From Novosphingobium sp. SG919 (lineage in GTDB: Bacteria > Pseudomonadota > Alphaproteobacteria > Sphingomonadales > Sphingomonadaceae): a DNA stretch of 64,000 bases. Both the position numbers and the translations under genes were made by a program. Positions within the stretch are counted from its first letter, which is position 1, and every line of letters begins with the position of its first letter. Positions 8,292-17,215 of the stretch are shown piece after piece. The notes under the pieces were generated by a model. The model was given only the letters and a program-made list of their open reading frames with translations, did not search any database and was not told the origin of the DNA. The stretch covers positions 372,001-436,000 of the forward strand of contig NZ_JABCNG010000002.1 in assembly GCF_012932495.1 (NCBI RefSeq), read 5' to 3'.

Positions 8292-9184
8292 TAGCGCACC
8301 TTCTTCAGCTTGAGCTTCTCGCGCACCTCGGCCGGACCCATCACCCGCACGTTCATCGCCTCGATGATGGTGCGGGCGCGCGTGACGAGATCGGCGTTCG
8401 ATGCCTTGACCCCGCGCGAGAGATAGAGGTTGTCTTCCAGGCCCACGCGCACGTTGCCACCGGCCAGCACCGCCATGGCCACGAACGGCAATTGCCGCGC
8501 GCCGATTGAAAAGGCGGAGAACGTAGCACCGGCAGGCAACTGGTTGACCATGGCCATGGTCGTGCCCGGATCGTCGGGTGCGCCATAGGGAATGCCCAGG
8601 CACAGCTGGATCATCACCGGATCATCGAGCAGGCCTTCCTTGATCAGGTCCTTCACGAAGACCAGGTGCCCGAAATCGAACACTTCGAGTTCGGGCCGCA
8701 CGCCCAGTTCCTGGACCTTGGCGGCCATCGCGCGCAAGTGGCTGGGCGTGTTGGTCATGACATAGTCGCCCAGCGAGAAATTCATCGTCCCGCAATCGAG
8801 CGTGCAGATTTCCGGCAGCAGTTCGACCACGTGGGCAAGCCGCTCCATCGGGCCGACCATGTCGGTGCCTTGCGGGTTGAGCGGCAGGGGATGCTCGCCC
8901 GAACCGAACACCACGTCGCCGCCCATGCCGGCGGTGAGGTTGATGATCACGTCGGTGTCCGAAGCGCGAATGCGTTCGACCACTTCGCGGTAGAGCGCAA
9001 CGTCGCGGCTGGCCTGGCCGGTCTGCGGATCGCGCACGTGGATGTGGGCGATTGCCGCGCCGGCCCGGGCCGCCTCGATCGAGGCATTGGCGATCTGTTC
9101 GGGCGTGATCGGCAAGCCGGGATGGCGGCTGGCGGTGTCGCCGGAACCGGTGACGGCGCAGGTGATGAACACTTCGCTTTGCAT
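8291..9184 (-). CDS. cdhB: 3-keto-acid cleavage enzyme (BKACE/DUF849), probable 3-dehydrocarnitine:acetyl-CoA trimethylamine transferase
   Basis: 297 residues. The start [16 protein letters not shown] at 9184 is preceded by GGGGG at a good distance. BKACE features are visible: the metal-binding HIHVRD near 46-51, the INLTAGMGG block, [10 protein letters not shown], and the C-terminal [10 protein letters not shown]. Members of this family condense a beta-keto acid with acetyl-CoA and split it. In carnitine breakdown 3-dehydrocarnitine gives betainyl-CoA and acetoacetate. Placement next to the dehydrogenase-thioesterase fusion and opposite a CdhR-like regulator supports this substrate over lysine or other keto acids. 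It is the first gene of a leftward operon. Confidence 0.87.
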   Translation of the reverse strand: MQSEVFITCAVTGSGDTASRHPGLPITPEQIANASIEAARAGAAIAHIHVRDPQTGQASRDVALYREVVERIRASDTDVIINLTAGMGGDVVFGSGEHPLPLNPQGTDMVGPMERLAHVVELLPEICTLDCGTMNFSLGDYVMTNTPSHLRAMAAKVQELGVRPELEVFDFGHLVFVKDLIKEGLLDDPVMIQLCLGIPYGAPDDPGTTMAMVNQLPAGATFSAFSIGARQLPFVAMAVLAGGNVRVGLEDNLYLSRGVKASNADLVTRARTIIEAMNVRVMGPAEVREKLKLKKVR

Positions 9185-9309
9185 CGAAACCCCCAATGGT
9201 GATGCGGCAGTGATGATGCACGCAGTGTGATGCAGCCCGGCAAAATATTTCATGCGAAAAACGACACTGATCGTGCAATTTCCGACGCCACGTGTTTTCC
9301 TGGTTGGCG
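9185..9309. promoter_or_regulatory. Divergent promoter region of the carnitine operon and its regulator
   Basis: 125 bases between the divergent cdhB and cdhR starts. It contains repeated TGATGC-like words (GTGATGCGG, TGATGATGCACG, GTGTGATGCAG at about 9199-9230) and an AT-rich CAAAATATTTCATGCG near 9241. The words are plausible half-sites for the AraC-type regulator; no exact promoter can be fixed. Confidence 0.45.
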
Positions 9310-10287
9310 ATGACCATGGCGCCTGAACGAATCGATTTCCTGCTGGTGGAGGGCTTCTCTGCGCTGGCTTTCTTTTCCACGGTGGAGCCGCTGCGCGTGG
9401 CCAATCGCCTGGCCGCGCAGCCGCTGTTTGCCTGGCGCTTGCATTCCGCCGACGGGCAGCCGGTGGCGGCGTCGAGCGGGATGCGCGTGGTGGTCGATGC
9501 GCCGCTTGAGGCGCTCGTTCCGCCCGGCACGCTGATCGTGTGCGCCGGGTTCCACCCCGAACGCGGCCTTGGGCGGCCCGGGCTTGCGGCGCTGCGCCGC
9601 TATGGCCGGGGCAGCGGTCGGTTCGGCGCGATCGACACGGGCATCGTGCTCTTGGCTCAGGCGGGCGTGGCCGGGCCCGGCCCGGTGGCGATCCACTGGG
9701 AAGCGGAAAGCCATTTCCGCGAGACCTGGCCGCAGATCGCCGTGGCCGACGCGCTCTACACGCTGAGCGAGCGGCTGTTCACCTGCGCCGGGGGCACCGC
9801 CGCGCTCGACATGATGCTCGAGCGCATCGCGCGGGCCCACGGCGTGGCCTTTGCCAATGCCGTGGCCGAACAGTTCATCCACGAGCGCATCCGCCCGGCC
9901 GGCGAGGGCCAGCGCATGGCGGCCGGCCAGCGCCTGGCCATCCGCGATCCCCACGTGCTGCGCGCCGTGGCGACGATGGAGGCCCATCTCGACGGCCCGC
10001 TGCCTTCGGCGCAGCTCGCCCGCCGCGCCGGGGTGGGGGTGCGCCAGTTGGAGCGGCTGTTCGTGGCACACCTGGGGCTGACGCCGCAGCGCCACTACCG
10101 CCGGCTGCGGCTGGAGCGGGCGCGCGGCTTACTGGAAACCACCGACATGCGCGTGCTTGACGTGGCGCTGGCCACAGGGTTCGATTCGGCTTCGGCGCTG
10201 ACGCGCGAACTGCGCCGCGCGTTCGGCCTGACGGCCACGGCGGCGCGGCGCGGCACGCGCTTTGCCACGGCTGTGGCGGGCGATTGA
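9310..10287 (+). CDS. cdhR: GlxA-type AraC-family regulator, CdhR-like
   Basis: 325 residues from the ATG at 9310; a GTG at 9292 and an ATG at 9316 are alternatives. The N-terminal half is a DJ-1/PfpI-like amidotransferase fold ([15 protein letters not shown], then [13 protein letters not shown] and [13 protein letters not shown]). The C-terminal half carries two AraC helix-turn-helix motifs: [18 protein letters not shown] and [19 protein letters not shown]. This domain order is that of GbdR and CdhR, which activate glycine betaine and carnitine catabolism. Its divergent position next to cdhB makes control of this cluster likely; carnitine or a breakdown product would be the effector. Confidence 0.85.
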   Translation: MTMAPERIDFLLVEGFSALAFFSTVEPLRVANRLAAQPLFAWRLHSADGQPVAASSGMRVVVDAPLEALVPPGTLIVCAGFHPERGLGRPGLAALRRYGRGSGRFGAIDTGIVLLAQAGVAGPGPVAIHWEAESHFRETWPQIAVADALYTLSERLFTCAGGTAALDMMLERIARAHGVAFANAVAEQFIHERIRPAGEGQRMAAGQRLAIRDPHVLRAVATMEAHLDGPLPSAQLARRAGVGVRQLERLFVAHLGLTPQRHYRRLRLERARGLLETTDMRVLDVALATGFDSASALTRELRRAFGLTATAARRGTRFATAVAGD

Positions 10288-10337
10288 CGGGGTCACATTT
10301 CCCCCTTGCAGGCCCCCGTCCAGCCCCCCAGCATCGC

Positions 10338-10361
10338 GTGTACACACGGGTGTACACGGGG
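10338..10361. promoter_or_regulatory. Tandem GTGTACAC palindromes, candidate operator
   Basis: Two copies of the perfect 8-base palindrome GTGTACAC (10338-10345 and 10350-10357) are spaced 12 bases start to start, so they lie on nearly the same face of the helix. They sit in the 115-base gap between the regulator gene and the NCS1 permease gene. This looks like a dimer-of-dimers operator controlling the permease; which regulator binds is unknown. Confidence 0.5.
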
Positions 10362-10402
10362 GCGTGCATAGGCACGACCCGCCAAATGGGGGGAAATGGG
10401 CC

Positions 10403-11815
10403 ATGTCCAGCCAACCGGTTTCGCGCTCCAAAATCGAAGCGCACTCGATTGATTTCGTGCCCTTGAGCGAGCGGCACGGCAAAGTCTGGCATCTGTGGCC
10501 GGTGTGGTTTGCCGGCGACGCGCACCTGGCCACGCTGGCCACCGGGGCGCTGGGGATTGCCATGGGGCTCAACCTGTTCTGGTCGCTGGCCGCGATCGTC
10601 GGGGGCTGTGCGCTCGGCACGTTCTTCATGGCGTTCCACGCGGCGCAGGGGCCGCAACTGGGCCTGCCGCAGATGATCCAGTCGCGCCCGCAATTCGGCT
10701 ATCGCGGGGCGTTGCTGGTGTGGGTCGTCGCGCTGATCACTTACGTGGGCTACAATGCCTTCAATCAGGTGCTGGCGGCACAGACCGTGCACGAGCTGGC
10801 CGGCTTGCCACCGCGCCCGACCATGGCGGTTTTCACCGTCCTGGCGATGGGCGTGGCGCTGATCGGCTATGACCTGATCCACCGCGCGCAACGCACGCTG
10901 GCTTTCGCCCTGATCGCCATCCTGGCGGTGTTCACGGCCGGCGCCGCGCTGCTCGTGCCGCTGCCCGCCGGGCAATTCGATCCGCACCGCTTCGTCATGA
11001 TCCCATTCCTGCTGCAATTCTTTGCGGCGGCCGCCTATCAGCTCAGCTGGTCGATCTATGTATCGGATTATTCGCGCTATCTTCCCCCGGAAGTGGGCGT
11101 GCGCGCGGCATTCTGGTGGACGTTTGGCGGGGCGATGCTGGGCGGCGTGTGGATGATGGCGGTGGGGGCCATTGCCGCAGCCGCCCTGCCGCAGGAAGGG
11201 GTGATCGCCGCCGCGCGCCTGGTGGGCGACCAGATCGTGCCCGGTTTCGGCATGGTCCTGCTGGTCGTCGCCTTTGCCGGGTTGATCACCGCCACCTCTC
11301 TCAATTTCTACGGTGCGTCGCTCACGCTGCTGTCGATCGCGGATTCGTTCATGACCTTGCGTAGCACGATCCGCGAACGCGTCGTGTCGCTGGTGATCGT
11401 CACGGTACTGGCTTCGGCGCTGTCCTTTTCGGCGTCGAAAGACTTCATGCACGATTACGAATTGTTGCTGTCCGTCCTGCTCTACATCTTCACGCCGTGG
11501 ACGGCGATCAACCTGGTCGATTTCTACGTGGTGCGCAAAGGGCACTATTCGATCGCGGCGATATTCGACCCCGATGGCATCTATGGCCGCTGGAATGCGC
11601 GGGGCTTGCTGGCCTATCTGGCCGGGTTCCTGGCGATGGTGCCGTTTTTCAGCACGCACGTGTTCACGGGCCCGGTAGCGCGCGCTTTGGGCGGGGCAGA
11701 CGTGTCGATGCTGGTCGGGCTGCCGGTCTCGGCAATCGCCTATTTGTGGCTGTGTCGTGACATTGCGGCGGGTCAGGATGATGCAACATCCTACCATAAG
11801 CAAAGCGTTTGTTGA
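10403..11815 (+). CDS. NCS1-family permease
   Basis: 470 residues with about twelve hydrophobic segments. The ATG at 10403 follows a G-rich ribosome site (GGGGGGAAATGGG). The segment RHGKVWHLWPVWFAGDAHLAT opens like NCS1 nucleobase or hydantoin carriers, and WVVALITYVGYNAFNQVL and SATSLNFYGASLTL-like stretches match family helices (the actual string is TATSLNFYGASLTL). NCS1 proteins are normally sodium or proton symporters for purines, cytosine, thiamine, allantoin or hydantoins. Here it lies between the CdhR-like regulator and a TonB receptor, with no BCCT or ABC betaine transporter in sight, so a quaternary amine substrate is possible but unproven. The stop codon lies inside a strong terminator hairpin. 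Confidence 0.8.
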   Translation: MSSQPVSRSKIEAHSIDFVPLSERHGKVWHLWPVWFAGDAHLATLATGALGIAMGLNLFWSLAAIVGGCALGTFFMAFHAAQGPQLGLPQMIQSRPQFGYRGALLVWVVALITYVGYNAFNQVLAAQTVHELAGLPPRPTMAVFTVLAMGVALIGYDLIHRAQRTLAFALIAILAVFTAGAALLVPLPAGQFDPHRFVMIPFLLQFFAAAAYQLSWSIYVSDYSRYLPPEVGVRAAFWWTFGGAMLGGVWMMAVGAIAAAALPQEGVIAAARLVGDQIVPGFGMVLLVVAFAGLITATSLNFYGASLTLLSIADSFMTLRSTIRERVVSLVIVTVLASALSFSASKDFMHDYELLLSVLLYIFTPWTAINLVDFYVVRKGHYSIAAIFDPDGIYGRWNARGLLAYLAGFLAMVPFFSTHVFTGPVARALGGADVSMLVGLPVSAIAYLWLCRDIAAGQDDATSYHKQSVC

Positions 11816-11844
11816 CCATAAGTTGCGCTTTGCTTAGCTTTTTT
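11797..11844 (+). terminator. Rho-independent terminator overlapping the permease stop
   Basis: Perfect 11-base arms TAAGCAAAGCG (11797-11807) and CGCTTTGCTTA (11826-11836) enclose an 18-base loop and are followed by GCTTTTTT. The left arm is inside the last codons of the NCS1 gene. It separates the permease from the TonB receptor transcript. Confidence 0.8.
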
Positions 11845-11943
11845 GACAGGAGGACCTGGCTGAACTGATCCGGCGAGTCCGCAAAAGCGAAAAACGCCGC
11901 GTTTCCCGTGATCATGTTTGGTATAACACATGGGGGAATTCAT

Positions 11944-14238
11944 ATGCGGTATAAGCATTTATCCGGCGTCGCCAGCCTTGCTCTGGTATGCGGCGCAACG
12001 CCGGTCATGGCCCAAACGGCGCCTGCGGTCGATGCCGCCGAAGGCGTGACGGAAGACAATCCCATTGTGGTTTTCGGCCGGGGCGAAACGCGCCAGGTGC
12101 AGACCGTTACCGCGATCGACATCAAGGCCGCGACGCCTGGTACCAGCCCATTGAAGGTTCTGGAAAAACTGCCCAGCGTTTCGGTGCAGTCGGCCAATGC
12201 GCTGGGCACCAACGAATGGTCCACGCGCTTTTCGGTGCGCAGCTTCAGCCAGAACCAGCTTGGTTTCACGCTGGATGGCGTGCCGCTGGGTGACATGAGC
12301 TATGGCAATTTCAACGGGCTGCACATCAGCCGCGCCATCGCTTCGGAAAACATCGGCAGCTCCACGCTGGCGCAAGGCTCGGGTGCGCTCGATACGCCGT
12401 CCAGTTCCAACCTGGGCGGCACGGTGCAGTTCTTCAGCCAGACGCCCACTGACGACTTCGGCGTCGATACCCAGGCCAGCTATGGCAGCGAAAACGCCTA
12501 TCGCCTGTTCGGCCGCGTCAACACCGGTGACCTGGGCGGCGGCGTGAAGGCCTATGTCAGCGGATCGTGGCTCGATGCGCCCAAGTGGAAGGGCGAGGGC
12601 AAGCAGCAGGCCTGGTCGGTCAACAGCAAGATCGTGGTGCCGCTGGGCACCAGCGCCAAGCTGACCGCCTTTGCCAACTATTCCGATTTCAAGGACGACG
12701 ACTACATGGATATGTCGCCGGCCCTGGTGAAGAAATACGGCTGGAACTGGGATTACATTCGCAACGACTACAAGACGGCCCTGGCCATTGCCAAGAACCT
12801 GCAATCGGACCTGGTCAACTATTCCAAGTATTGTGAAAACTATGCCGGATATGACCAGACGATCTGCGCGGACGATACCTATTACAACGGTTATGGCCTG
12901 CGTAAGGACTTCCTGGCCGGCGCCAGCCTGACGGCGGACCTCGCGCCCGGTCTGTCGCTGCGCGTTTCGCCCTATTACCACCACAACAAGGGCATCGGCA
13001 CCTGGTGGACGCCCTATACGCCCACGCCGGGCGGCGCGGCGCTGTCGATCCGCGCCACTTCGTACAAGATCGCGCGCGGCGGGCTGACCGGCGCCCTGAC
13101 CTACAAGATCGCCAAGAACGAAATCGAACTGGGCGGCTGGTACGAATCCAACAAGTATACCACGGCGCGCAATTTCTTCGGCCTGGCTGACAGCACCACG
13201 TCGAGCATCGATAACCGCGAATGGCCCGAAGGGTCATTCTATCTGCAATACAAGTACAACTTCAAGATCACCACGGGACAGTTCTTCATCCAGGACACGT
13301 TCCAGGCCACCGACAATCTCAAGATCAACGCCGGGTTCAAGGGCCTGAGCGTGATTGTCGACAACAAGTACGATCCGGCCAGCCAGTCCACGGCTGCCGC
13401 GCGCGATACTTCTGGCCGGCTCAAGGCGCGCGACCTGTTCCTGCCCCAGGCCGGCGTGAACTACACCTTCAATTCGGCGGTCGAAGCGTTCGTCAGCTAT
13501 GCCGAGAACATGCGCGCCTTCACCACCGAACCGTTCATGACCAACCAGGCCGGTTTCCAGGCGATCAAGAATACCATCAAGCCCGAGACGTCGAAGACCA
13601 TCGAAGGCGGTTTCCGCTTCCACCTCGATCATTTCGAGGGTTCGATCGCGGGCTATCACGTCAAGTTCGAGAACCGCCTGCTCTCGGTCCAGCCCTGCGC
13701 GATCATCGTGGGCTGCGCCACGATCCTGTCCAACGTGGGTTCGGTCACCACCAACGGTGTCGAACTGGCCGGCACTTATCACCTGACCCGCGCTCTCTCG
13801 CTCTATGGTTCGTATTCCTACACCGATGCGCGCTATGACGACGATGTGTTGAGCGGCACGCTCTATCACACCAAGGACAAGCAGGTCGCCACGGTTCCGG
13901 CGCATCTGGCCAACGCCGAAGTGGCTTATGACGATGGCGTGATCAGTGCGCGGGTGGGCGCCAACTATCAGTCCAAGCGCTATTATACCTATACCAACGA
14001 TGCCAGCGTGGCTGGCCGCGTGCTGGTGGACCTGTCGCTGGGTTACAAGTTCGACGCCGCCGATGGGCCGCTCAAGAACCTGGAAATCCAGGGCAATGTC
14101 ACCAATCTGTTCGACAAGAAGTATATCGCCACGCTGGGTGAGAACGGCCTTGCGTTCACCGATCCTTCCGGCACGCTGCAATCGATGCTGGTAGGGGCGC
14201 CGCGCCAGGCCTCGATCACGCTGCGCAAGCGGTTCTAA
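11944..14238 (+). CDS. TonB-dependent outer-membrane receptor (quaternary-amine island)
   Basis: 764 residues. The ATG at 11944 follows GGGGGAATT and begins a signal peptide ending near TPVMA. A TonB-box-like segment IVVFGRGE lies near 38-45, followed by the plug (PLKVLEKLPSVSV, GFTLDGVPLGDMSYG, STLAQGSGALDTPSSSNLGG) and a long beta-barrel ending in ITLRKRF with the typical final phenylalanine. The plug differs from the other four receptors in this window, which all carry VTA[RQ][RK]R boxes, so this one belongs to a different subfamily. The next gene encodes an exported phospholipase C, suggesting uptake of a lipid-derived or choline-containing ligand. Confidence 0.9.
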   Translation: MRYKHLSGVASLALVCGATPVMAQTAPAVDAAEGVTEDNPIVVFGRGETRQVQTVTAIDIKAATPGTSPLKVLEKLPSVSVQSANALGTNEWSTRFSVRSFSQNQLGFTLDGVPLGDMSYGNFNGLHISRAIASENIGSSTLAQGSGALDTPSSSNLGGTVQFFSQTPTDDFGVDTQASYGSENAYRLFGRVNTGDLGGGVKAYVSGSWLDAPKWKGEGKQQAWSVNSKIVVPLGTSAKLTAFANYSDFKDDDYMDMSPALVKKYGWNWDYIRNDYKTALAIAKNLQSDLVNYSKYCENYAGYDQTICADDTYYNGYGLRKDFLAGASLTADLAPGLSLRVSPYYHHNKGIGTWWTPYTPTPGGAALSIRATSYKIARGGLTGALTYKIAKNEIELGGWYESNKYTTARNFFGLADSTTSSIDNREWPEGSFYLQYKYNFKITTGQFFIQDTFQATDNLKINAGFKGLSVIVDNKYDPASQSTAAARDTSGRLKARDLFLPQAGVNYTFNSAVEAFVSYAENMRAFTTEPFMTNQAGFQAIKNTIKPETSKTIEGGFRFHLDHFEGSIAGYHVKFENRLLSVQPCAIIVGCATILSNVGSVTTNGVELAGTYHLTRALSLYGSYSYTDARYDDDVLSGTLYHTKDKQVATVPAHLANAEVAYDDGVISARVGANYQSKRYYTYTNDASVAGRVLVDLSLGYKFDAADGPLKNLEIQGNVTNLFDKKYIATLGENGLAFTDPSGTLQSMLVGAPRQASITLRKRF

Positions 14239-14297
14239 GCCATGATGGGTGCCGGCCGGCGCAGCGCCGGCACCCATGCTTTCCCTGGGGAAACCGA

Positions 14298-16370
14298 ATG
14301 ACGCATCGGCCCGCGCGCCGCACTTTCCTCAAAGCGGTGGCAGCGGCTGCGGCATCGGGCGCCTTGCCGGCATCGATCGCCACGGCGCTGGCGCTGCCGG
14401 CCAATCGTCGCACCGGCACCCTGGCGGATGTGGAACACGTGGTCATCCTGATGCAGGAAAACCGCGCGTTCGATCACTATTATGGCACTTTGCGCGGGGT
14501 GCGCGGGTTCGGCGATCCGCGCCCGCTGATGCTGCGCAACGGGCGCAGCGTGTTTCACCAGCCCGCCCCCGATGGCCATGGGCCCGATGGCACCGGCACG
14601 GTGCTGCCATTTCATCTCGATGGACAGATCAGCAACGCCCAGGGGCTGAAAAGCCTGGACCACAGCTGGAAAGGCGCTTTTGCCGATTGGGCGGAATACG
14701 ACGTGTGGATCAAGCACAAGACGGCCCAGGCGATGGGCCATTTCGTGCGCGCCGACATTCCCTATTACCATGCCCTGGCCGACGCGTTCACCATTGCCGA
14801 CCAGTATTTCTGCTCTCTCCATGGGCCGACCAATCCCAATCGCATGTTCCTGTTCACCGGCACCAGTGGCCTGAGCGTGGGCGATGATCGCGCGCAGGCG
14901 GTGGACAATGTCGACGACGGCAACTGGACCGCCGACATGGCGCGCGACAAGGCCGATTTCCCCGCCGTTTCGCGCTGGACGACTTATGCCGAACGGCTGC
15001 AGGCGGCGGGCATCAGCTGGCAGGTCTATCAGGAATACGAGAACTACGGCGACAACTCGCTTGCCTATTTCGCGCAGTTTCGAGGGCTGGAGCGCACCTC
15101 GCCGCTCTATCGCCGCGGCCGTGCCTTCATTGAGGGCACCAGCTTGCAAACCGCCGCCACGTCGCAGGCGCAATACCTCGTTTCCGCCTTTGCCAAGGAT
15201 GTGGCCGCCGATACCCTGCCGCAGGTTTCGTGGATCGTCGCGCCCTACAAGTATTGCGAGCATCCCGAGGCGACCCCGGCCTATGGCGAAAGCCTGACGG
15301 CGCGACTGGTGGAAGCCTTGGTGGCCAATCCCAAGGTCTGGGCAAAGACCGCGCTGATCATCAACTATGACGAGAACGACGGCTTTTTCGACCATGTGCC
15401 CGGCCCGGTGCCGGCAGTATCGCGCCAGCAGGGCCTGACCAGCGTGGAGCCGCGGGGCGAAATCTACAAGGGCGAGCCGGTGGGCCTGGGGATCCGCGTG
15501 CCGCTGCTGGTGGTGTCACCCTGGACGCGCGGCGGGTTCGTGCATTCGGGCGTGGCCGATCATACTTCGGTGATCCGCTTCCTGGAGCGGCGCTTTGGCG
15601 TGATGGAGCCCAATATTTCCTCCTGGCGCCGCGCCGTGACCGGGGATCTGACAGATGTGTTCGATTTTGCCGATCCCGATGCCGCCGCGCTGCATGCCAT
15701 GCCCGCCATCGGCGATTATCGCGCCCGCGTGGCGGCCCAGGCCAGCATGCCCCAGCCCCGGCCGCCCCAGGCACAGGCCCTGCCACAGCAGGAACCGGGG
15801 CAACGCCCGGCGCGCGCGCTGCCTTATCGCCTGGCCGTGCGGGAAGCGGGCGAGGGGGCCGATTGGCAGCTGGTCTTTGCCAACACCGGCCGCCAGGGTG
15901 CAGTGTTCCAGGTCTATGATCGCGCAGGCAGTGCCGGCCCGTGGACTTACACGGTGGCCGCTGGCGCCACGCTGCGCGACCGTCCGCCTGGGCTGGGCGA
16001 GGGACCGTGCCGGTTGATCGTGCGCGGGCCGAACGGCTTTGTGCGCGAACTGGCCGGGCCATTGCCACCTCCCGCGCGGGTCGGGCTGGAAGAGGCCGGC
16101 GATCAGGTGGTGCTCACCCTGGCTAACCCCGGTACGGCGCCGCTCGCGCTTACCGTGCGGCGCCTGGCCTATGGCCCGCGCGAACTGGCGCGGCTGACGC
16201 TGGCGGCAGGGCAGACCCGCACTTTGCGCGTGCCCGTGGCGGCCAGCCACCACTGGTATGACCTGGTCGTGGATGGCCCCGCTGGCTTTCGCCGCCGCTA
16301 TGCCGGCCATGTGGAGACGGGCAAGCCGAGCTGGTCGGATCCCGCGATCGGCACGCTGGTGGAGGCATAG
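14298..16370 (+). CDS. plcN: Phosphocholine-specific phospholipase C (Tat-exported)
   Basis: 690 residues, the usual length. The N-terminus has a twin-arginine signal (ARRTFLKAVAAAAASG). The phosphoesterase core shows HVVILMQENRAFDHYYG near 49-65, LHGPTNPNRM and NYDENDGFFDHVPGP near 356-370. The last 200 residues contain two short repeated domains (starting near RALPYRLAVREAG and RVGLEEAGDQVVL) typical of PlcN/PlcH C-termini. The enzyme releases phosphocholine from phosphatidylcholine or sphingomyelin. It lies 59 bases after the TonB receptor and next to carnitine genes, consistent with harvesting choline from membranes. A GGGGAAA ribosome site precedes the ATG. Confidence 0.88.
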   Translation: MTHRPARRTFLKAVAAAAASGALPASIATALALPANRRTGTLADVEHVVILMQENRAFDHYYGTLRGVRGFGDPRPLMLRNGRSVFHQPAPDGHGPDGTGTVLPFHLDGQISNAQGLKSLDHSWKGAFADWAEYDVWIKHKTAQAMGHFVRADIPYYHALADAFTIADQYFCSLHGPTNPNRMFLFTGTSGLSVGDDRAQAVDNVDDGNWTADMARDKADFPAVSRWTTYAERLQAAGISWQVYQEYENYGDNSLAYFAQFRGLERTSPLYRRGRAFIEGTSLQTAATSQAQYLVSAFAKDVAADTLPQVSWIVAPYKYCEHPEATPAYGESLTARLVEALVANPKVWAKTALIINYDENDGFFDHVPGPVPAVSRQQGLTSVEPRGEIYKGEPVGLGIRVPLLVVSPWTRGGFVHSGVADHTSVIRFLERRFGVMEPNISSWRRAVTGDLTDVFDFADPDAAALHAMPAIGDYRARVAAQASMPQPRPPQAQALPQQEPGQRPARALPYRLAVREAGEGADWQLVFANTGRQGAVFQVYDRAGSAGPWTYTVAAGATLRDRPPGLGEGPCRLIVRGPNGFVRELAGPLPPPARVGLEEAGDQVVLTLANPGTAPLALTVRRLAYGPRELARLTLAAGQTRTLRVPVAASHHWYDLVVDGPAGFRRRYAGHVETGKPSWSDPAIGTLVEA

Positions 16371-16441
16371 ACAACGCCTGGATATTTGTGGTCGCCCGAA
16401 TTCCCTGACAGAAACCGGTCCCACTTGTTTGTCATCGCGTT

Positions 16442-17215
16442 CTAGAGCGGTTCTTTCAGCCAGGCCACGCCCCGGCGCAGCAACTCGTTGAACACCGGCA
16501 AGTCCCAGGCGCAGCGGTCCACGCTGGGCCACCAGTCCAGCATCGGTTGCAGGTCATAATGCCCGCGACAGTGGCCGAGCGTGAGGTAGAGCACGGCGCC
16601 CGCGCCGTGGTGCTTGATATAGAACACCGGATGGCGGCCCGGCGCGGCGTCTGCCTCGACAAAGCCGGTGCCCGGCTCGGTGCAGCAGGTGTCGAGCAGG
16701 ACGTGCAAGTCTCCATGGGTTTCCAGATGGTAGAGTTCGTCCGTCGTTTCGAACGGCTCCACTCCGGCCACCAGCGGGTGATCGGGATCGGCCACGTCCA
16801 CGCGATAGGGCGCGATGGGCGGGTGGCTGATGAACTGGCTGCCCAAGAGGTCCATGAACAGCGGGGCCCAGCGCGGCGCGTCCCACAGGCCGGCATTGGG
16901 CCCATCGGCCAGCAGGCGCAGCACCGAATTGGTGCCGTGCAGGGCATACCAGCGCCCACCGCGCGCCAGCCAGGCGCGCAGGGCTTCCTGCGCGGCGAGC
17001 GAGGGCGTGATGTCGCAGGTGTAGGTGATCAGGATATCGGCCGTCTCGATCGCGGCCACGTTCTCGTAATCCTCGAACACGCGGGTGCGCACGGCGGGAT
17101 CGTCTGCCAGCAGCTTCAAGAGTTCGAGCCGGGCAAAATCGATGTCGTGCCACACCCCGCCGCACACCAGCACGCAATTGATGCGGCGCGGGTGGCTTTC
17201 GCCGCTCTCGCTCAT
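16442..17215 (-). CDS. ThuA-like domain protein
   Basis: 257 residues. The fold is ThuA, a glutamine-amidotransferase-like domain: NCVLVCGGVWHDIDFARLE at the start, TADILITYTCDITPS in the middle, then GGRWYALHGTNSVL, and the histidine-rich PVFYIKHHGAGAVLYLTLGH near the end. ThuA was named for trehalose use, but many paralogues sit in catabolic loci and have no known reaction. The start at 17215 overlaps the stop of the upstream Rieske oxygenase gene, so the two are coupled and probably act in the same pathway. A second ThuA-type gene occurs at 34620-35411, there coupled to a SnoaL-like gene. Confidence 0.8.
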   Translation of the reverse strand: MSESGESHPRRINCVLVCGGVWHDIDFARLELLKLLADDPAVRTRVFEDYENVAAIETADILITYTCDITPSLAAQEALRAWLARGGRWYALHGTNSVLRLLADGPNAGLWDAPRWAPLFMDLLGSQFISHPPIAPYRVDVADPDHPLVAGVEPFETTDELYHLETHGDLHVLLDTCCTEPGTGFVEADAAPGRHPVFYIKHHGAGAVLYLTLGHCRGHYDLQPMLDWWPSVDRCAWDLPVFNELLRRGVAWLKEPL

